Counted from the first letter of the stretch, positions 1-8,590 are shown. The stretch: 64,000 bases of DNA from Saccharibacillus sp. O23 (GCF_002205895.1 NZ_NJDE01000003.1:1-64000); one strand, 5' to 3'. Program-made: numbers and translations. The notes: generated from the sequence alone by a model not told the origin.

Positions 1-1420
1 GCTCGTCGAGCAGCAGCAGATTGGGCTTCTGCCGCATGAGCACGGCGAGCCTCAGGCGGCTCCATTCGCCGCCGGACAAGCCGGCCACGGGCTTGAACAC
101 GTCCTTGCCGTAGAACAGGAACTTCGCCAAGCGGCCGCGGGCCTCGCCCTCTTCCATCCTCGCGTGCTCTTTGTAATACTCGAGCACGCTCGTCCGGTCC
201 GCCGGGGGCGCTTCTTCCTGCGCCAGATAGCCGACGCGCACCCGCGAGCCGAGGCGCAGTTCCCCGCCGTCCGGCTCTTCTTGCCCCAACACCATTCGCA
301 TCAGCGTCGTTTTGCCCGCGCCGTTGCCGCCGATCAGCGCGGCGCGCTCGCCGTAGCGGAGCAGAGCCTCCGCCCCGCTCAGCAGCGTCCGGCCGTTGTA
401 GGCTTTGCGTACTCCTTCAAGCACGAGCACGTCTTCGCCGGTCCGCTCCTCGGTCTGAAGCGACAGTCCGATCGCCGGACGTTCCATCACCGGACGTTTG
501 ACTTTCTCCATCCGGTCCAGCGCTTTCTGCATGGAAGCGGCTTTGCGGAAAAACTTCGGATTGTCGCCCTGCTTGCCCCATTCGATCAACCGTTTGATCG
601 CTTCTTTCATCTGCTTGATGACTTTCTGCTGTTCTTTGTATTCTTCGAATTGACGCACCAGCCGCGCTTCTTTCTCTTCGCGGTAAGCCGTATAGCCGCA
701 AGGGTACACGGTCGCTTCGCCGTCTTCCAATTCGATGACCTTCCCGACGGTCTGGGTCAAGAAATACCGGTCGTGGGACACGACGATGATCGTCGCGGCG
801 GAATCGCGGATAAAGCTTTCCAGCCAAGCCGCCGCTTCCATGTCCAGATGGTTGGTCGGTTCGTCGAGCAGCAGCAGATCCGCTTCGCCCAGCAGCAGCG
901 CGGCCAGCGAGACTTTGGTTTTCTCGCCGCCGGACAGCTCGGCGAACGGGCGCTGCCGCTGCTGAGGCGAGATGCCGAGGCCGGACGCCACGGCGTCCAG
1001 CTTCGATTGGATCTCGTAGCCGCCGGATCGTTCGAATCCTTCTTGGGCTTCGCCGTATTCTTTGAGCAGCCGTTCCAGCGCGGCTCCTTCGGCAAAGCTC
1101 ATCTCGCTTTCCAATTCGCGCAGCCGCGTTTGCAGCGCGAGCGCCTCGGCGAACACGCCGAGCAGCACGTCTTCGACGCGGTCGTCACCGTAATCGGGAA
1201 TCTGGTCCAAGACGCCGATCTTGGCGCCCCGGCGCAGAGAGACCGTGCCTTCGTCCGGCGGTTCGGCTCCGGACAGCAGCCGGAACAACGTCGATTTGCC
1301 GGCTCCGTTACCGCCGAGCAGGCCGACTTTTTCTCCTTCGTAGACGTCGAACGAGACTTCGCTGAGCACCTCTTGCGCTCCGTAATACTTTTTCGCCTGA
1401 TGGCAGCCGATCATTAACAT
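1..1420 (-). CDS. ABC-F family ATPase (3' end beyond window)
   Basis: A soluble protein with two ATP-binding cassettes and no membrane segment, as in ABC-F translation factors and antibiotic ribosome-protection proteins. Reading leftwards from the ATG at 1420, Walker A GGNGAGKS lies at residues 36-43, followed by signature LSGGE with Walker B LLLLDEPTNHLD, the charged inter-domain linker, and a second GGNGAGKT and LSGGE. The frame stays open to base 1, ending inside the second Walker B, so about 473 residues are visible and the C-terminus is missing. An AAAGG motif precedes the start by about 11 nt. Family members bind the ribosomal E site; some eject antibiotics from the ribosome. The attenuator-like leader upstream (1437-1970) favours an inducible resistance role, but the drug class cannot be read from sequence. 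Confidence 0.9.
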   Translation of the reverse strand, partial: MLMIGCHQAKKYYGAQEVLSEVSFDVYEGEKVGLLGGNGAGKSTLFRLLSGAEPPDEGTVSLRRGAKIGVLDQIPDYGDDRVEDVLLGVFAEALALQTRLRELESEMSFAEGAALERLLKEYGEAQEGFERSGGYEIQSKLDAVASGLGISPQQRQRPFAELSGGEKTKVSLAALLLGEADLLLLDEPTNHLDMEAAAWLESFIRDSAATIIVVSHDRYFLTQTVGKVIELEDGEATVYPCGYTAYREEKEARLVRQFEEYKEQQKVIKQMKEAIKRLIEWGKQGDNPKFFRKAASMQKALDRMEKVKRPVMERPAIGLSLQTEERTGEDVLVLEGVRKAYNGRTLLSGAEALLRYGERAALIGGNGAGKTTLMRMVLGQEEPDGGELRLGSRVRVGYLAQEEAPPADRTSVLEYYKEHARMEEGEARGRLAKFLFYGKDVFKPVAGLSGGEWSRLRLAVLMRQKPNLLLLDE

Positions 1421-1436
1421 GGTCGTTCATCCTTTC

Positions 1437-1461
1437 GTTATCGAGGGTGGAGGCCGATAAC
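1437..1461 (-). promoter_or_regulatory. Hairpin next to the ABC-F ribosome binding site
   Basis: Arms GTTATCG (1437-1443) and CGATAAC (1455-1461) form a 7-bp stem with an 11-nt loop directly before the GAAAGG of the ABC-F start. Its TTATCGG arm could also pair with TCCGATAA-type sequence at 1628-1652, so it may belong to a switching leader. Function is inferred. Confidence 0.45.
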
Positions 1462-1535
1462 AAGAGGCTTTTCCCCGGCGGCCGTCCGGCCCGCGCGAAA
1501 CGGGCGGAGAGACGGCGCGGACTTCGTTCACGCGC

Positions 1536-1569
1536 AAAAAGGCCGCAGGGGAAATGCCCCCTGCGGCCT
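1536..1569 (-). terminator. Intrinsic terminator inside the ABC-F leader (attenuator)
   Basis: A perfect 12-bp stem (1540-1551 with 1558-1569, 6-nt loop) is followed on the minus strand by TTTTT. It lies about 115 nt before the ABC-F start and downstream of the only good promoter, so transcription must pass it to reach the gene. That position fits an attenuator. Confidence 0.8.
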
Positions 1570-1599
1570 CGAAGTATTCGAATCGGGTACGGCTTGATA

Positions 1600-1687
1600 C
1601 GCGCGGCCCGGCAAGCCGGACCTTTGCTTATCGGAACGGAAACGTCCGATAACAGGTCAAGGCTGCGGATAGCAAAGCGGCCGCGCG
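1600..1687 (-). ncRNA. Structured leader RNA upstream of the attenuator
   Basis: Nested complementary segments are visible: an outer 9-bp stem (1600-1608 with 1679-1687), a small CGGC/GCCG hairpin (1609-1618), a bulged CTTTGCT/AGCAAAG stem (1622-1628 with 1671-1677), and an 8-bp TTATCGGA/TCCGATAA stem (1628-1635 with 1645-1652). The last two share bases and cannot both fully form. The stop codon of the upstream ORF (1657-1659) falls inside this region. No known riboswitch class was recognised. Confidence 0.45.
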
Positions 1688-1908
1688 AAAAGCGCAGGCC
1701 CGATCCGCAGACGCGAGACAGGAGCGGCATTTCGCTGTTCGTTTTCGATTGCGGACAGACGGGTAGCGTCGACCAAATTTTTCGTCGTTGGCTCAAATTT
1801 GGACAGACTGATCCCGTTGTGCAATTGAACATGAACAATGCCGCACAGCGCCATCGGCAGCTGGTTCAGCACCACAAACAAACTTGCAAGCGAATCGTTC
1901 CTTTTCAT
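1657..1908 (-). CDS. 83-codon upstream ORF in the ABC-F leader
   Basis: This ORF has a near-ideal AAGGAGGTGA Shine-Dalgarno 6-7 nt before its ATG and starts only about 25 nt after the predicted transcription start, so it should be well translated. The product (MKRNDSLASLFV...) matches no family I recognise; it is mildly hydrophobic at the N-terminus and Arg/Pro-rich at the end. Its stop sits inside the structured RNA preceding the attenuator, so ribosome position on this ORF could change folding, as in translation-coupled attenuation of ABC-F and Erm genes. At 83 codons it is longer than usual leader peptides, so it could instead be a small protein in its own right. Confidence 0.55.
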   Translation of the reverse strand: MKRNDSLASLFVVLNQLPMALCGIVHVQLHNGISLSKFEPTTKNLVDATRLSAIENEQRNAAPVSRLRIGPALFARPLCYPQP

Positions 1909-1940
1909 CCTGTCTCACCTCCTTGTCGTCGTATGGCTCC

Positions 1941-1970
1941 ATATTACCCGCCTCAAGCGGAGGATGGCAA
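1941..1970 (-). promoter_or_regulatory. Sigma-A promoter of the ABC-F leader
   Basis: On the minus strand a TTGCCA -35 (1965-1970) and TAATAT -10 (1941-1946) are separated by 18 nt. The predicted start near 1934 lies just upstream of the Shine-Dalgarno of the 83-codon ORF. Confidence 0.7.
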
Positions 1971-2131
1971 GCTTTTTTTGGTCCGCTTCTCCTTTTCGGA
2001 CGTTCGGTTCCGGCTTCGCCGCCGCTCGGCCGCCGCCGCGAATGCTCGCCGTTTCGTTTCTGAATCCGCCGGAGTGGTAAATAAGAAAGGTAGAGTTCAT
2101 CCAATCCGACCGACCGAGGAGGTCCCCACCC

Positions 2132-3670
2132 ATGAGCGAAAAATTCAACGTTCCGTCCGAACTTCCGAGATATCCGAGATCCATGTGGCGCACAGTCACG
2201 ACTTTGCCGACCTTCCCCGAGCTGCGCGAAGACCTCAAGGTCGACGCGGCTGTCGTCGGCGCGGGAATCGCGGGCATCACGACGGCTTATCTGCTGTCGC
2301 TCGAAGGCTACAAAGTCGCGCTGATCGACGCGGGCCAGATTCTGGACGGCACGACCGGCTACACGACGGCGAAGATCTCGGCGCAGCACGGGCTGATCTA
2401 CAGCGAATTCCTGACCAACTTCCGTCCCGAGATCGCCAAAGGCTATTATGAAGCCAACGTCGAAGGGCTGCGCTTTATCCGCGAGATGGTCGAAACGCAC
2501 GGCATCGACTGCGATTTCAAGGAAGAAACGGCGTATCTGTATACCACCCAAGAAGACAAGCTCGACGACCTTCGCAAAGAGTTCGATGCTTATCGCGAGC
2601 TGGGAATCCCGGGACAATGGCATGATTCGCTGACGATTCCGGTCGACGCCAAAGGCGCGATCTCCATGCCGGGACAAGCGCAGTTCAACCCGCTCAAATA
2701 TCTGAAATTCCTCGTGGAGAAGATCGTCGAGAACGGCGGCCTGATCTACGAAAACACGACGATCGAAGACACGAAATACGGCAAGCCGATCGAACTGTAC
2801 ACGAGCGACAACGCGAACACGATCTTCTGCAACGAACTGGTTGTGGCTTCGCACTATCCGTTCTGGAACAAAGCCGCGGGCTACTTCTCGCGCCTGACGA
2901 CCGAACGCTCTTACGCGCTGGCCGTCAAGCCGGAAACGAGCTTCGAAGGCGGCATGTACCTCAGCATCGACGACGCCAAACGCTCGATCCGCTCCGCCTC
3001 GTTCGAAGGCGAAGAAGTGCTGATCATCGGCGGCGAGAACCATCCGACCGGCAAAAGCGACAATACGTTCGAGCATTATCTCGAACTCGAAAAATTCGCG
3101 GGCATGACGTTCGGCGTGCGCGAGATCCCGTTCCGCTGGTCGGCGCAGGACATCACCACGCTGGACAAGATCCCGTATATCGGCCCGTTCTCCGCGGACT
3201 ATCCGTTCACGTTCGTCGCCACCGGCTTCAACAAATGGGGCATGACGAACGGCACATTCGCCGGCATGCTGCTGCGAGACAACATTCTGCGCCGCTCGAA
3301 TCCTTATATGGATCTGTTCAATCCCGGACGGTTCAACGACAAGAGTATGAACCAGAATATCGCGACCGGCTTCAAGATGGCCAAAGAGATGATCGCGGGC
3401 AAATTCGCCGGCGCCCACGAGAAGATCGACAATCTGGAACCGGACGAAGGCGCGATGGTTCGCCACCACGGCAAGAAAGTCGGCGCGTACCGCGATCCGA
3501 AAGGCGAATTGTTCCTCGTGGATACGACCTGCACCCATATGGGCTGCGAAACGGCGTGGAACGAAGCGGAACGCTCTTGGGACTGCCCTTGCCACGGCTC
3601 GCGCTTCTCGTACACCGGAGAAGTGCTCGAAGGACCGGCGAAAGAGCCGCTGAAACGCGTCGAAGAATAA
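2132..3670 (+). CDS. yhfW: FAD-dependent oxidoreductase with C-terminal Rieske domain (YhfW-like)
   Basis: A 512-residue protein of the DadA-type FAD oxidoreductase family fused to a Rieske [2Fe-2S] domain. The N-terminal dinucleotide-binding motif VVGAGIAGITTAYLL (from about residue 40) binds FAD. The C-terminal cluster ligands are complete: C467-x-H469 and C485-x-x-H488. Size and domain order match Bacillus subtilis YhfW. Such proteins presumably oxidise an amine or similar substrate in the cytoplasm and pass electrons through the Rieske centre, but the substrate is unknown. The start has a GAGGAGG ribosome binding site. The gene stands alone, divergent from the ABC-F leader, and is closed by a strong terminator at 3766-3803. 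Confidence 0.85.
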   Translation: MSEKFNVPSELPRYPRSMWRTVTTLPTFPELREDLKVDAAVVGAGIAGITTAYLLSLEGYKVALIDAGQILDGTTGYTTAKISAQHGLIYSEFLTNFRPEIAKGYYEANVEGLRFIREMVETHGIDCDFKEETAYLYTTQEDKLDDLRKEFDAYRELGIPGQWHDSLTIPVDAKGAISMPGQAQFNPLKYLKFLVEKIVENGGLIYENTTIEDTKYGKPIELYTSDNANTIFCNELVVASHYPFWNKAAGYFSRLTTERSYALAVKPETSFEGGMYLSIDDAKRSIRSASFEGEEVLIIGGENHPTGKSDNTFEHYLELEKFAGMTFGVREIPFRWSAQDITTLDKIPYIGPFSADYPFTFVATGFNKWGMTNGTFAGMLLRDNILRRSNPYMDLFNPGRFNDKSMNQNIATGFKMAKEMIAGKFAGAHEKIDNLEPDEGAMVRHHGKKVGAYRDPKGELFLVDTTCTHMGCETAWNEAERSWDCPCHGSRFSYTGEVLEGPAKEPLKRVEE

Positions 3671-3765
3671 AATTTCGCGCTCGCGGCTTGGTTAACGCGG
3701 ACGCAACTTCCGTTTTTCCCGCTTCTTTTTAAGCACCCGAGTTAAGCTCACCGGCAAGCGATTCG

Positions 3766-3803
3766 AAAAGGCCTTTTTCCTTCTTGAGAAAAAGGCCTTT
3801 TTC
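3766..3803 (+). terminator. Terminator after the FAD/Rieske gene
   Basis: A 14-bp perfect stem (3766-3779 with 3788-3801, loop CTTCTTGA) is rich in A upstream and T downstream, so it may work in both directions. Confidence 0.8.
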
Positions 3804-3924
3804 GAGCGTCGTTTCCTGTTTCTCCGCCGCCGATTCGCCGGGAAACGGGGTTCTTTTGGCGAAGTTTATCCTGTAGAATGGAAACAAACACAAATAATGA
3901 AAATTGCGCAAACCGAGGTGGCCC

Positions 3925-6225
3925 ATGACTTCTCCCAAAAAATATCGCAGACCGAAACAAATTCCTTACGTGTTTTTAAGTTTCCTTTCTTTGATCGTAT
4001 TGGCGTTGATCGGCGTAGGGGCATGGAAGCTGCTCGCTCCCGATACCGGAACGGACACGGCCAAAGGCAGCGGCGGAACCGAAGTCTCGTCGGGCGTCGC
4101 CGCCGCCGTTTCGCTTCCGATCTTCGAAGAGAACGGCATCAAGAAGACGGCTTCCGTCGTGGACGGACAGCTGGCTCTCTATGACGGCAAAGAATGGAAG
4201 ACGTCGTTCTGGCCCGGCATCAACTTCGGCGCCACGACGCCCGGCCATTATCCCGGTCAGGTCTCGCCGACCCGCGAAGACTACGACCGCTGGTTCCCGA
4301 TGATGCGCGACATGAACGTCAAAGCGCTGCGGATCTATACGATCCTTCCGCCCGACTTTTACGAAGCGCTGGCGGAATACAACGCTTCGCAGAAAGAACC
4401 GCTCATGCTGCTTCAAGGGATCTGGTCGCCGGAAGAAGAGCTGATCGGCGAAGACGGCGAAGGCCGGGACGCTTTCGATCCGTCGATCAAGCAGAGCTTC
4501 GAACAAGAGATCCGCGACGCGGCCGCGGTCGTGCACGGCAAAGCCGATCTGCCGGAGAATCCGGGACACGCCTCGGGCAAATACACGACCGACGTCTCGC
4601 CTTACCTGCTCGGTTGGGTCGTGGGCACGGAATGGTATCCGTACACCGTGCAGACCACGAACGAAGCCCATGCCGGACTGGCTCCGTACAAAGGCGAATA
4701 TTTCCGCGCCAAGACCGGCGCTTCTCCGTTCGAGAGCTGGCTGGCGGAGATGCTCGACGTGCTGGCCAAAGAAGAGATGACCTACGGTTGGCAGCATCCG
4801 GTTTCTTTTACCAACTGGGTGACGACCGATCCGCTCGACCATCCGAACGAACCGCTGGAGCAGGAAGATCTCGTGCCGGTCGATCCGATGCATCTGGGGC
4901 CGACCGAAGCTTGGACCGCCGGCTACTTCGCGTCGTATCACGTCTATCCGTATTATCCGGACTCGCTTCGCCGGGACCAGAAATATCTGGATTACGTCAA
5001 TTCGGAAGGCGTCAAAGACCCTTACGCCGGTTACCTGCACGAACTTCGCGCGCATCATAAAGGCATCCCGCTGGTCATCGCCGAATTCGGCATGCCGAGT
5101 TCGCGCGGCCTTGCCCACTTCGGACTGCTGGGCCGCAGTCAAGGCATGCACAACGAGAAGCAGCAGGGCGAACTGGACGCGGGCATGCTGCATCAGATCT
5201 ACAACGAAGATTACGACGGCGCGCTGCTGTTCGAATGGCAGGACGAATGGTTTAAATTCACGTGGAACACGATCGAACTCGAACTGCCCGGCGATCGGCG
5301 CGCCATGTGGCGCAACCGCCTGACGAACGAAGAACATTTCGGCGTGCTGGCGATCGAGCCGGAAGAGAGCGCCGACAAGCTGATGACCATCGACGGCAGG
5401 ACCGACGATTGGGAGAAACGCGGCTTGACGCCCGAAGACGTCGGAAACGGCCTCAGCATGGCGATCACCAGCGACTCGTCGGATCTGTACCTGCTGCTCA
5501 AAAAGAAAGACGGCGCTTGGAATTTCGATCAGGACGTGCTGACGCTGGGCTTCGATACGACGCCGGGCGGCAGCCCGAAAGCCGATCTCGCGCCGGGCGT
5601 CCGCTTCGACGGCGGACAGGAATTCCTCGCCCGATTCGAAGGCGGCAAAGGCGGACGGCTGTACGTGAACAGCGCTTACGATCCGTTCACGTGGCAGTAC
5701 GGCTATAAGCTCAAGTCCGTGCCGTACAAAGCGGAATACGCCGACGATCAGGCGGGCATCTTCCTGCCGTGGAAACTGGCGTTGAACCGCGAATTGTATC
5801 TGCCGCAGAGCAAGGTTACCGCTCCGTTCGAAGCTTACGACGTCGGCAAGCTGCATTGGGGAATCAACGACCCAGACAGCGATCAGTTCAACAATCTGTC
5901 GGACTGGTATCTGCAAGGCGATACGCTCGAAGTCCGCATCCCGTGGATGCTGCTGGGCTTTACCGACCCGAGCCGTCTGCAGGTCTGGAAATATCCGTAC
6001 CAAGCCGACGTGCTGACGCCGATCGATACCGAAGGCGTCTCGGTATCCGCGGCGCTGTCGCGGAGCGGTTCCTCCGCTTCCGGCGCCGTATCGCCGACCG
6101 CGCGCAGCTATACGTGGGACGCTTGGGATCTGCCTCCTTATCACGAACGCAAAAAGAAGAGCTTCGATATTCTCAAAGACGCGTTCGCCGAATACGTCGG
6201 ACCGGTCGAAGGATCGACGCGTTAA
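3925..6225 (+). CDS. Membrane-anchored TIM-barrel glycoside-hydrolase-like protein
   Basis: A 766-residue protein with a short basic N-terminus, one membrane segment (about residues 14-37), a Gly/Ser-rich linker and a large extracellular region. Residues about 90-470 look like a clan GH-A (beta/alpha)8 barrel, with possible acid/base E236 in GTEWYPY and nucleophile E387 in IAEFGMP, spaced as in that clan. The C-terminal 300 residues look like beta-sandwich sugar-binding (CBM9/DOMON-like) modules. The ATG at 3925 was chosen because GAGGTGG lies 6 nt upstream; a TTG at 3904 in the same frame has no good site. Substrate is unknown; a surface carbohydrate of the cell or of plant origin is inferred. 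The gene is monocistronic. Confidence 0.6.
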   Translation: MTSPKKYRRPKQIPYVFLSFLSLIVLALIGVGAWKLLAPDTGTDTAKGSGGTEVSSGVAAAVSLPIFEENGIKKTASVVDGQLALYDGKEWKTSFWPGINFGATTPGHYPGQVSPTREDYDRWFPMMRDMNVKALRIYTILPPDFYEALAEYNASQKEPLMLLQGIWSPEEELIGEDGEGRDAFDPSIKQSFEQEIRDAAAVVHGKADLPENPGHASGKYTTDVSPYLLGWVVGTEWYPYTVQTTNEAHAGLAPYKGEYFRAKTGASPFESWLAEMLDVLAKEEMTYGWQHPVSFTNWVTTDPLDHPNEPLEQEDLVPVDPMHLGPTEAWTAGYFASYHVYPYYPDSLRRDQKYLDYVNSEGVKDPYAGYLHELRAHHKGIPLVIAEFGMPSSRGLAHFGLLGRSQGMHNEKQQGELDAGMLHQIYNEDYDGALLFEWQDEWFKFTWNTIELELPGDRRAMWRNRLTNEEHFGVLAIEPEESADKLMTIDGRTDDWEKRGLTPEDVGNGLSMAITSDSSDLYLLLKKKDGAWNFDQDVLTLGFDTTPGGSPKADLAPGVRFDGGQEFLARFEGGKGGRLYVNSAYDPFTWQYGYKLKSVPYKAEYADDQAGIFLPWKLALNRELYLPQSKVTAPFEAYDVGKLHWGINDPDSDQFNNLSDWYLQGDTLEVRIPWMLLGFTDPSRLQVWKYPYQADVLTPIDTEGVSVSAALSRSGSSASGAVSPTARSYTWDAWDLPPYHERKKKSFDILKDAFAEYVGPVEGSTR

Positions 6226-6262
6226 CGCGATCCGCCGGTTGTCGTTTCGCCCGAACGAATCG

Positions 6263-6312
6263 AAAAAGGCTGCTCCGCAAGTCCGATACCGGACCCGGGA
6301 GCAGCCTTTTTT
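6263..6312. terminator. Bidirectional terminator between convergent genes
   Basis: Arms 6263-6276 and 6297-6312 (AAAAAGGCTGCTCC / GGAGCAGCCTTTTT) enclose a small TCCG/CGGA hairpin, with A and T tracts on either side. It separates the glycosidase-like gene from the convergent chemoreceptor gene. Confidence 0.85.
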
Positions 6313-6329
6313 CGCTTGCGCGCTGCCGT

Positions 6330-8429
6330 CTATACTTTGAATCGAGCCAGCAGATCCAACAATTCCTGCACGAGATGGCCCAACGATTCGGACGCGGCGC
6401 TGATTTCTTCCATCGTCGCCAACTGTTCTTCGGACGCCGCGGCGACGTCCTGCGCGTTGTGGCTCGAACTTCTCGCGATGCCGGCCAACTGCTCCACGGT
6501 CGCCAAGACCTGTTCGGTGCTCGCCGACATCTGCTCGGAGGCCGCCGACACTTCTTGAATTTGTTGATACACGTTCGACATGTCCTGCGTGATCGAAGCG
6601 AAGAGGGTTCCGCTCTCGGAGACGACTTCGACGCCTCGCGTCACTTCGGCCGTCCCTTGATCGATGCTCTGCACGGCCAGCTTCGTATCTTGGTTGATCT
6701 CGCCGATCAGATCGGCGATCTGCCGCGAAGCCGCGTTGGACTGCTCGGCCAGCTTGCCGACTTCGGCCGCCACGACGGCGAATCCTTTGCCGTGCTCGCC
6801 GGCCCGCGAAGCTTCGATCGACGCGTTCAGCGCAAGCAAGTTCGTCTGCTTGCTGATTCCGGCGATCACGCCGATGATATTGCCGATCGCGTCGGAACGC
6901 TCTCCGAGGCGGCGAATGACCGCCGACGTATCGCCGACTTTCTCGCGCAGCCGTTCCATTTGGCGCACGGCCAGCTGGATATTCTCGTTGCCCGCCGTCG
7001 TTTTGGCTCTGACGTCTTCGGTCGACTCCGCCACGATCGAAGTGGATTCCGCGATTTTCTGCACGCCGATCGCCATTTCCGTCATGGATCGGGCCGTTTC
7101 CTGCGCGTCGTTCACCTGCGTCTCGGCGCCGCCGGCCATCTCTTGAATCGAAACGGCGATCGTCTCGGCCGCCCGGCTGGTCTGTTCCGCGCTCGCGGTC
7201 AGCTGTTCGGAAGTCGCGCCGACCGACATGGCGTGCTCCGTCACCGTATGGATCATCGTGCTGAGCTCATCCACCATCGTATTGAACTGTTCGGACATCA
7301 GCCCGAATTCGTCCCGGCTTTTCACGACCAGTTTCTCCGTGAATTCGCCTTGAGCCAGCTTCGAAGACAGCCGGTTTACGGATTTGATCGGATTCAGGAC
7401 GGCCAGGCGAATAATCAGGAACAACACGACGCCCATCACGATCAAGCAGACGGCCGCGATGGTCAGCGAAGTCGTCAATCCCGCGTAAAAGCCTTGCAGG
7501 ATCGTCTGCTTCGGAATGACCGATTCCATGTACCAAGTTTTGTCGGAACCCGCGATACGAACCGGCGTGAACAAGTGGAGCGCTTCTCCGCCGCTGCCTT
7601 TCGCGTACTCGGCATATTGCCCCTGCTGCACCTTTTCCCACATCGCTTTGGCTTCGGGCGTGTCTTGATAAGGTTGGCCTACTTTGTCCGGTTCCGCGCC
7701 GTTCGCGACATACGTGCCCGCGGCCGATACCATCGAAGCGTAGCCGCCGAGCGGCTTTACCTGCCCGATCTGCTGCTGCAAGTCGCTCAGCGCCATATCG
7801 GCGCCCACGATGCCGAGGAAATTGCCTTGCCCGTCCAAGATCGGCAGGACCACCGACGTGATCAAGACGTTTTTGCCGCTGATCGGATAATCGTACGGCT
7901 CGATCAACGTGTTGGCTTTCGTCTTTTTGGGAATCTGGTAATAGTCGCCCGGTCCTTCTTTTTCGTAATCCACCAAAGGCTGAACGTCGATCGTATCCCC
8001 GGTACGAACCACGTAAGGAATAAAACGTCCGGTCCCGTCGTCGTACTTCAGTTTGTTGACGTGCGCGGCATCCTGCTGGTCGAATCGGTTCGGCTCCCAC
8101 AGCGTGTAAAAAGCCAATACTTTCTCGTGATTGACCAACTCTTGATTCAGGATTCGGACAACGTCTTCCCGCGTGAGCGACTTGGAGACGCTCGCGTCGA
8201 CGATCGTGCTTCTGAGCGTCGATAAGGTGGCGATCGTCTCGTTCATCTGATTCTGAAAGTCGTTGGACACGACGGACGAAGCTTCCTTCGCCTTCGATTC
8301 CCCTTGACTTAAGCTGCTATCATAGATTTGTTTGAGATTTACGCCGATCAGACTTCCGAAAGACAAGAGAAGAACCAGACCCATCGCGATTCCCAGTTTA
8401 AAAGACAACTTCCGATTACGTAACCACAT
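6330..8429 (-). CDS. Methyl-accepting chemotaxis protein with Cache sensor domain
   Basis: A 699-residue chemoreceptor. An N-terminal membrane helix (about residues 12-32) is followed by an extracellular double-Cache ligand-binding region (about 45-300), a second helix (about 318-342), a HAMP linker and the long helical signalling domain. The conserved hairpin tip GKGFAVVAAEVGKLAEQS is near residue 553. It would control the CheA kinase and so flagellar rotation. Cache domains often bind amino acids or organic acids; the ligand here is not predictable. No other chemotaxis gene is nearby. A sigma-D-like motif at 8468-8493 fits expression with the motility regulon. Confidence 0.93.
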   Translation of the reverse strand: MWLRNRKLSFKLGIAMGLVLLLSFGSLIGVNLKQIYDSSLSQGESKAKEASSVVSNDFQNQMNETIATLSTLRSTIVDASVSKSLTREDVVRILNQELVNHEKVLAFYTLWEPNRFDQQDAAHVNKLKYDDGTGRFIPYVVRTGDTIDVQPLVDYEKEGPGDYYQIPKKTKANTLIEPYDYPISGKNVLITSVVLPILDGQGNFLGIVGADMALSDLQQQIGQVKPLGGYASMVSAAGTYVANGAEPDKVGQPYQDTPEAKAMWEKVQQGQYAEYAKGSGGEALHLFTPVRIAGSDKTWYMESVIPKQTILQGFYAGLTTSLTIAAVCLIVMGVVLFLIIRLAVLNPIKSVNRLSSKLAQGEFTEKLVVKSRDEFGLMSEQFNTMVDELSTMIHTVTEHAMSVGATSEQLTASAEQTSRAAETIAVSIQEMAGGAETQVNDAQETARSMTEMAIGVQKIAESTSIVAESTEDVRAKTTAGNENIQLAVRQMERLREKVGDTSAVIRRLGERSDAIGNIIGVIAGISKQTNLLALNASIEASRAGEHGKGFAVVAAEVGKLAEQSNAASRQIADLIGEINQDTKLAVQSIDQGTAEVTRGVEVVSESGTLFASITQDMSNVYQQIQEVSAASEQMSASTEQVLATVEQLAGIARSSSHNAQDVAAASEEQLATMEEISAASESLGHLVQELLDLLARFKV

Positions 8430-8467
8430 GATCTTCAGTCACTCCCCTCTACACAGCTAATAACTAT

Positions 8468-8493
8468 TTATCGACAACCGCTTATTCTTTTTA
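8468..8493 (-). promoter_or_regulatory. Candidate sigma-D (flagellar) promoter of the chemoreceptor
   Basis: On the minus strand TAAA (8490-8493) is followed after 14 nt by GTCGATAA (8468-8475), one change from the Bacillus sigma-D consensus TAAA-N14/16-GCCGATAA. The distance to the ATG at 8429 is about 35 nt and a GGGGAGTGA site lies between. Confidence 0.6.
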
Positions 8494-8518
8494 AATAGTC
8501 TCCAAGCAAAAAAAGCCC

Positions 8519-8551
8519 CGAAAAAGCCGAGCCGGGATATCCCGACTCGGC
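8519..8551 (-). terminator. Terminator of the GntR-type regulator gene
   Basis: An 11-bp stem with one mismatch (8526-8536 with 8541-8551, loop ATAT) is followed on the minus strand by CTTTTTC, 40 nt past the regulator stop codon. Confidence 0.75.
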
Positions 8552-8590
8552 GTTCTTGCGTTTCCTTAATTATATGATCGGCGCGCCCGC

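Noticed and set aside
164..1417. A 417-codon open frame on the plus strand opposite the ABC-F gene
   Set aside because: It is antisense to a clear ABC-F protein, matches no family, is rich in Arg/His/Phe as expected from codon bias of a GC-rich gene, and has no good ribosome binding site.
1793..3595. A 600-codon minus-strand frame opposite the FAD/Rieske gene
   Set aside because: It is a shadow of strong third-position GC in the real gene and its product is compositionally odd with no motifs.
3976..6144. A 722-codon minus-strand frame opposite the glycosidase-like gene
   Set aside because: The translation is Arg/Phe/Val-rich without recognisable domains, while the plus strand has membrane, barrel and binding-module features.
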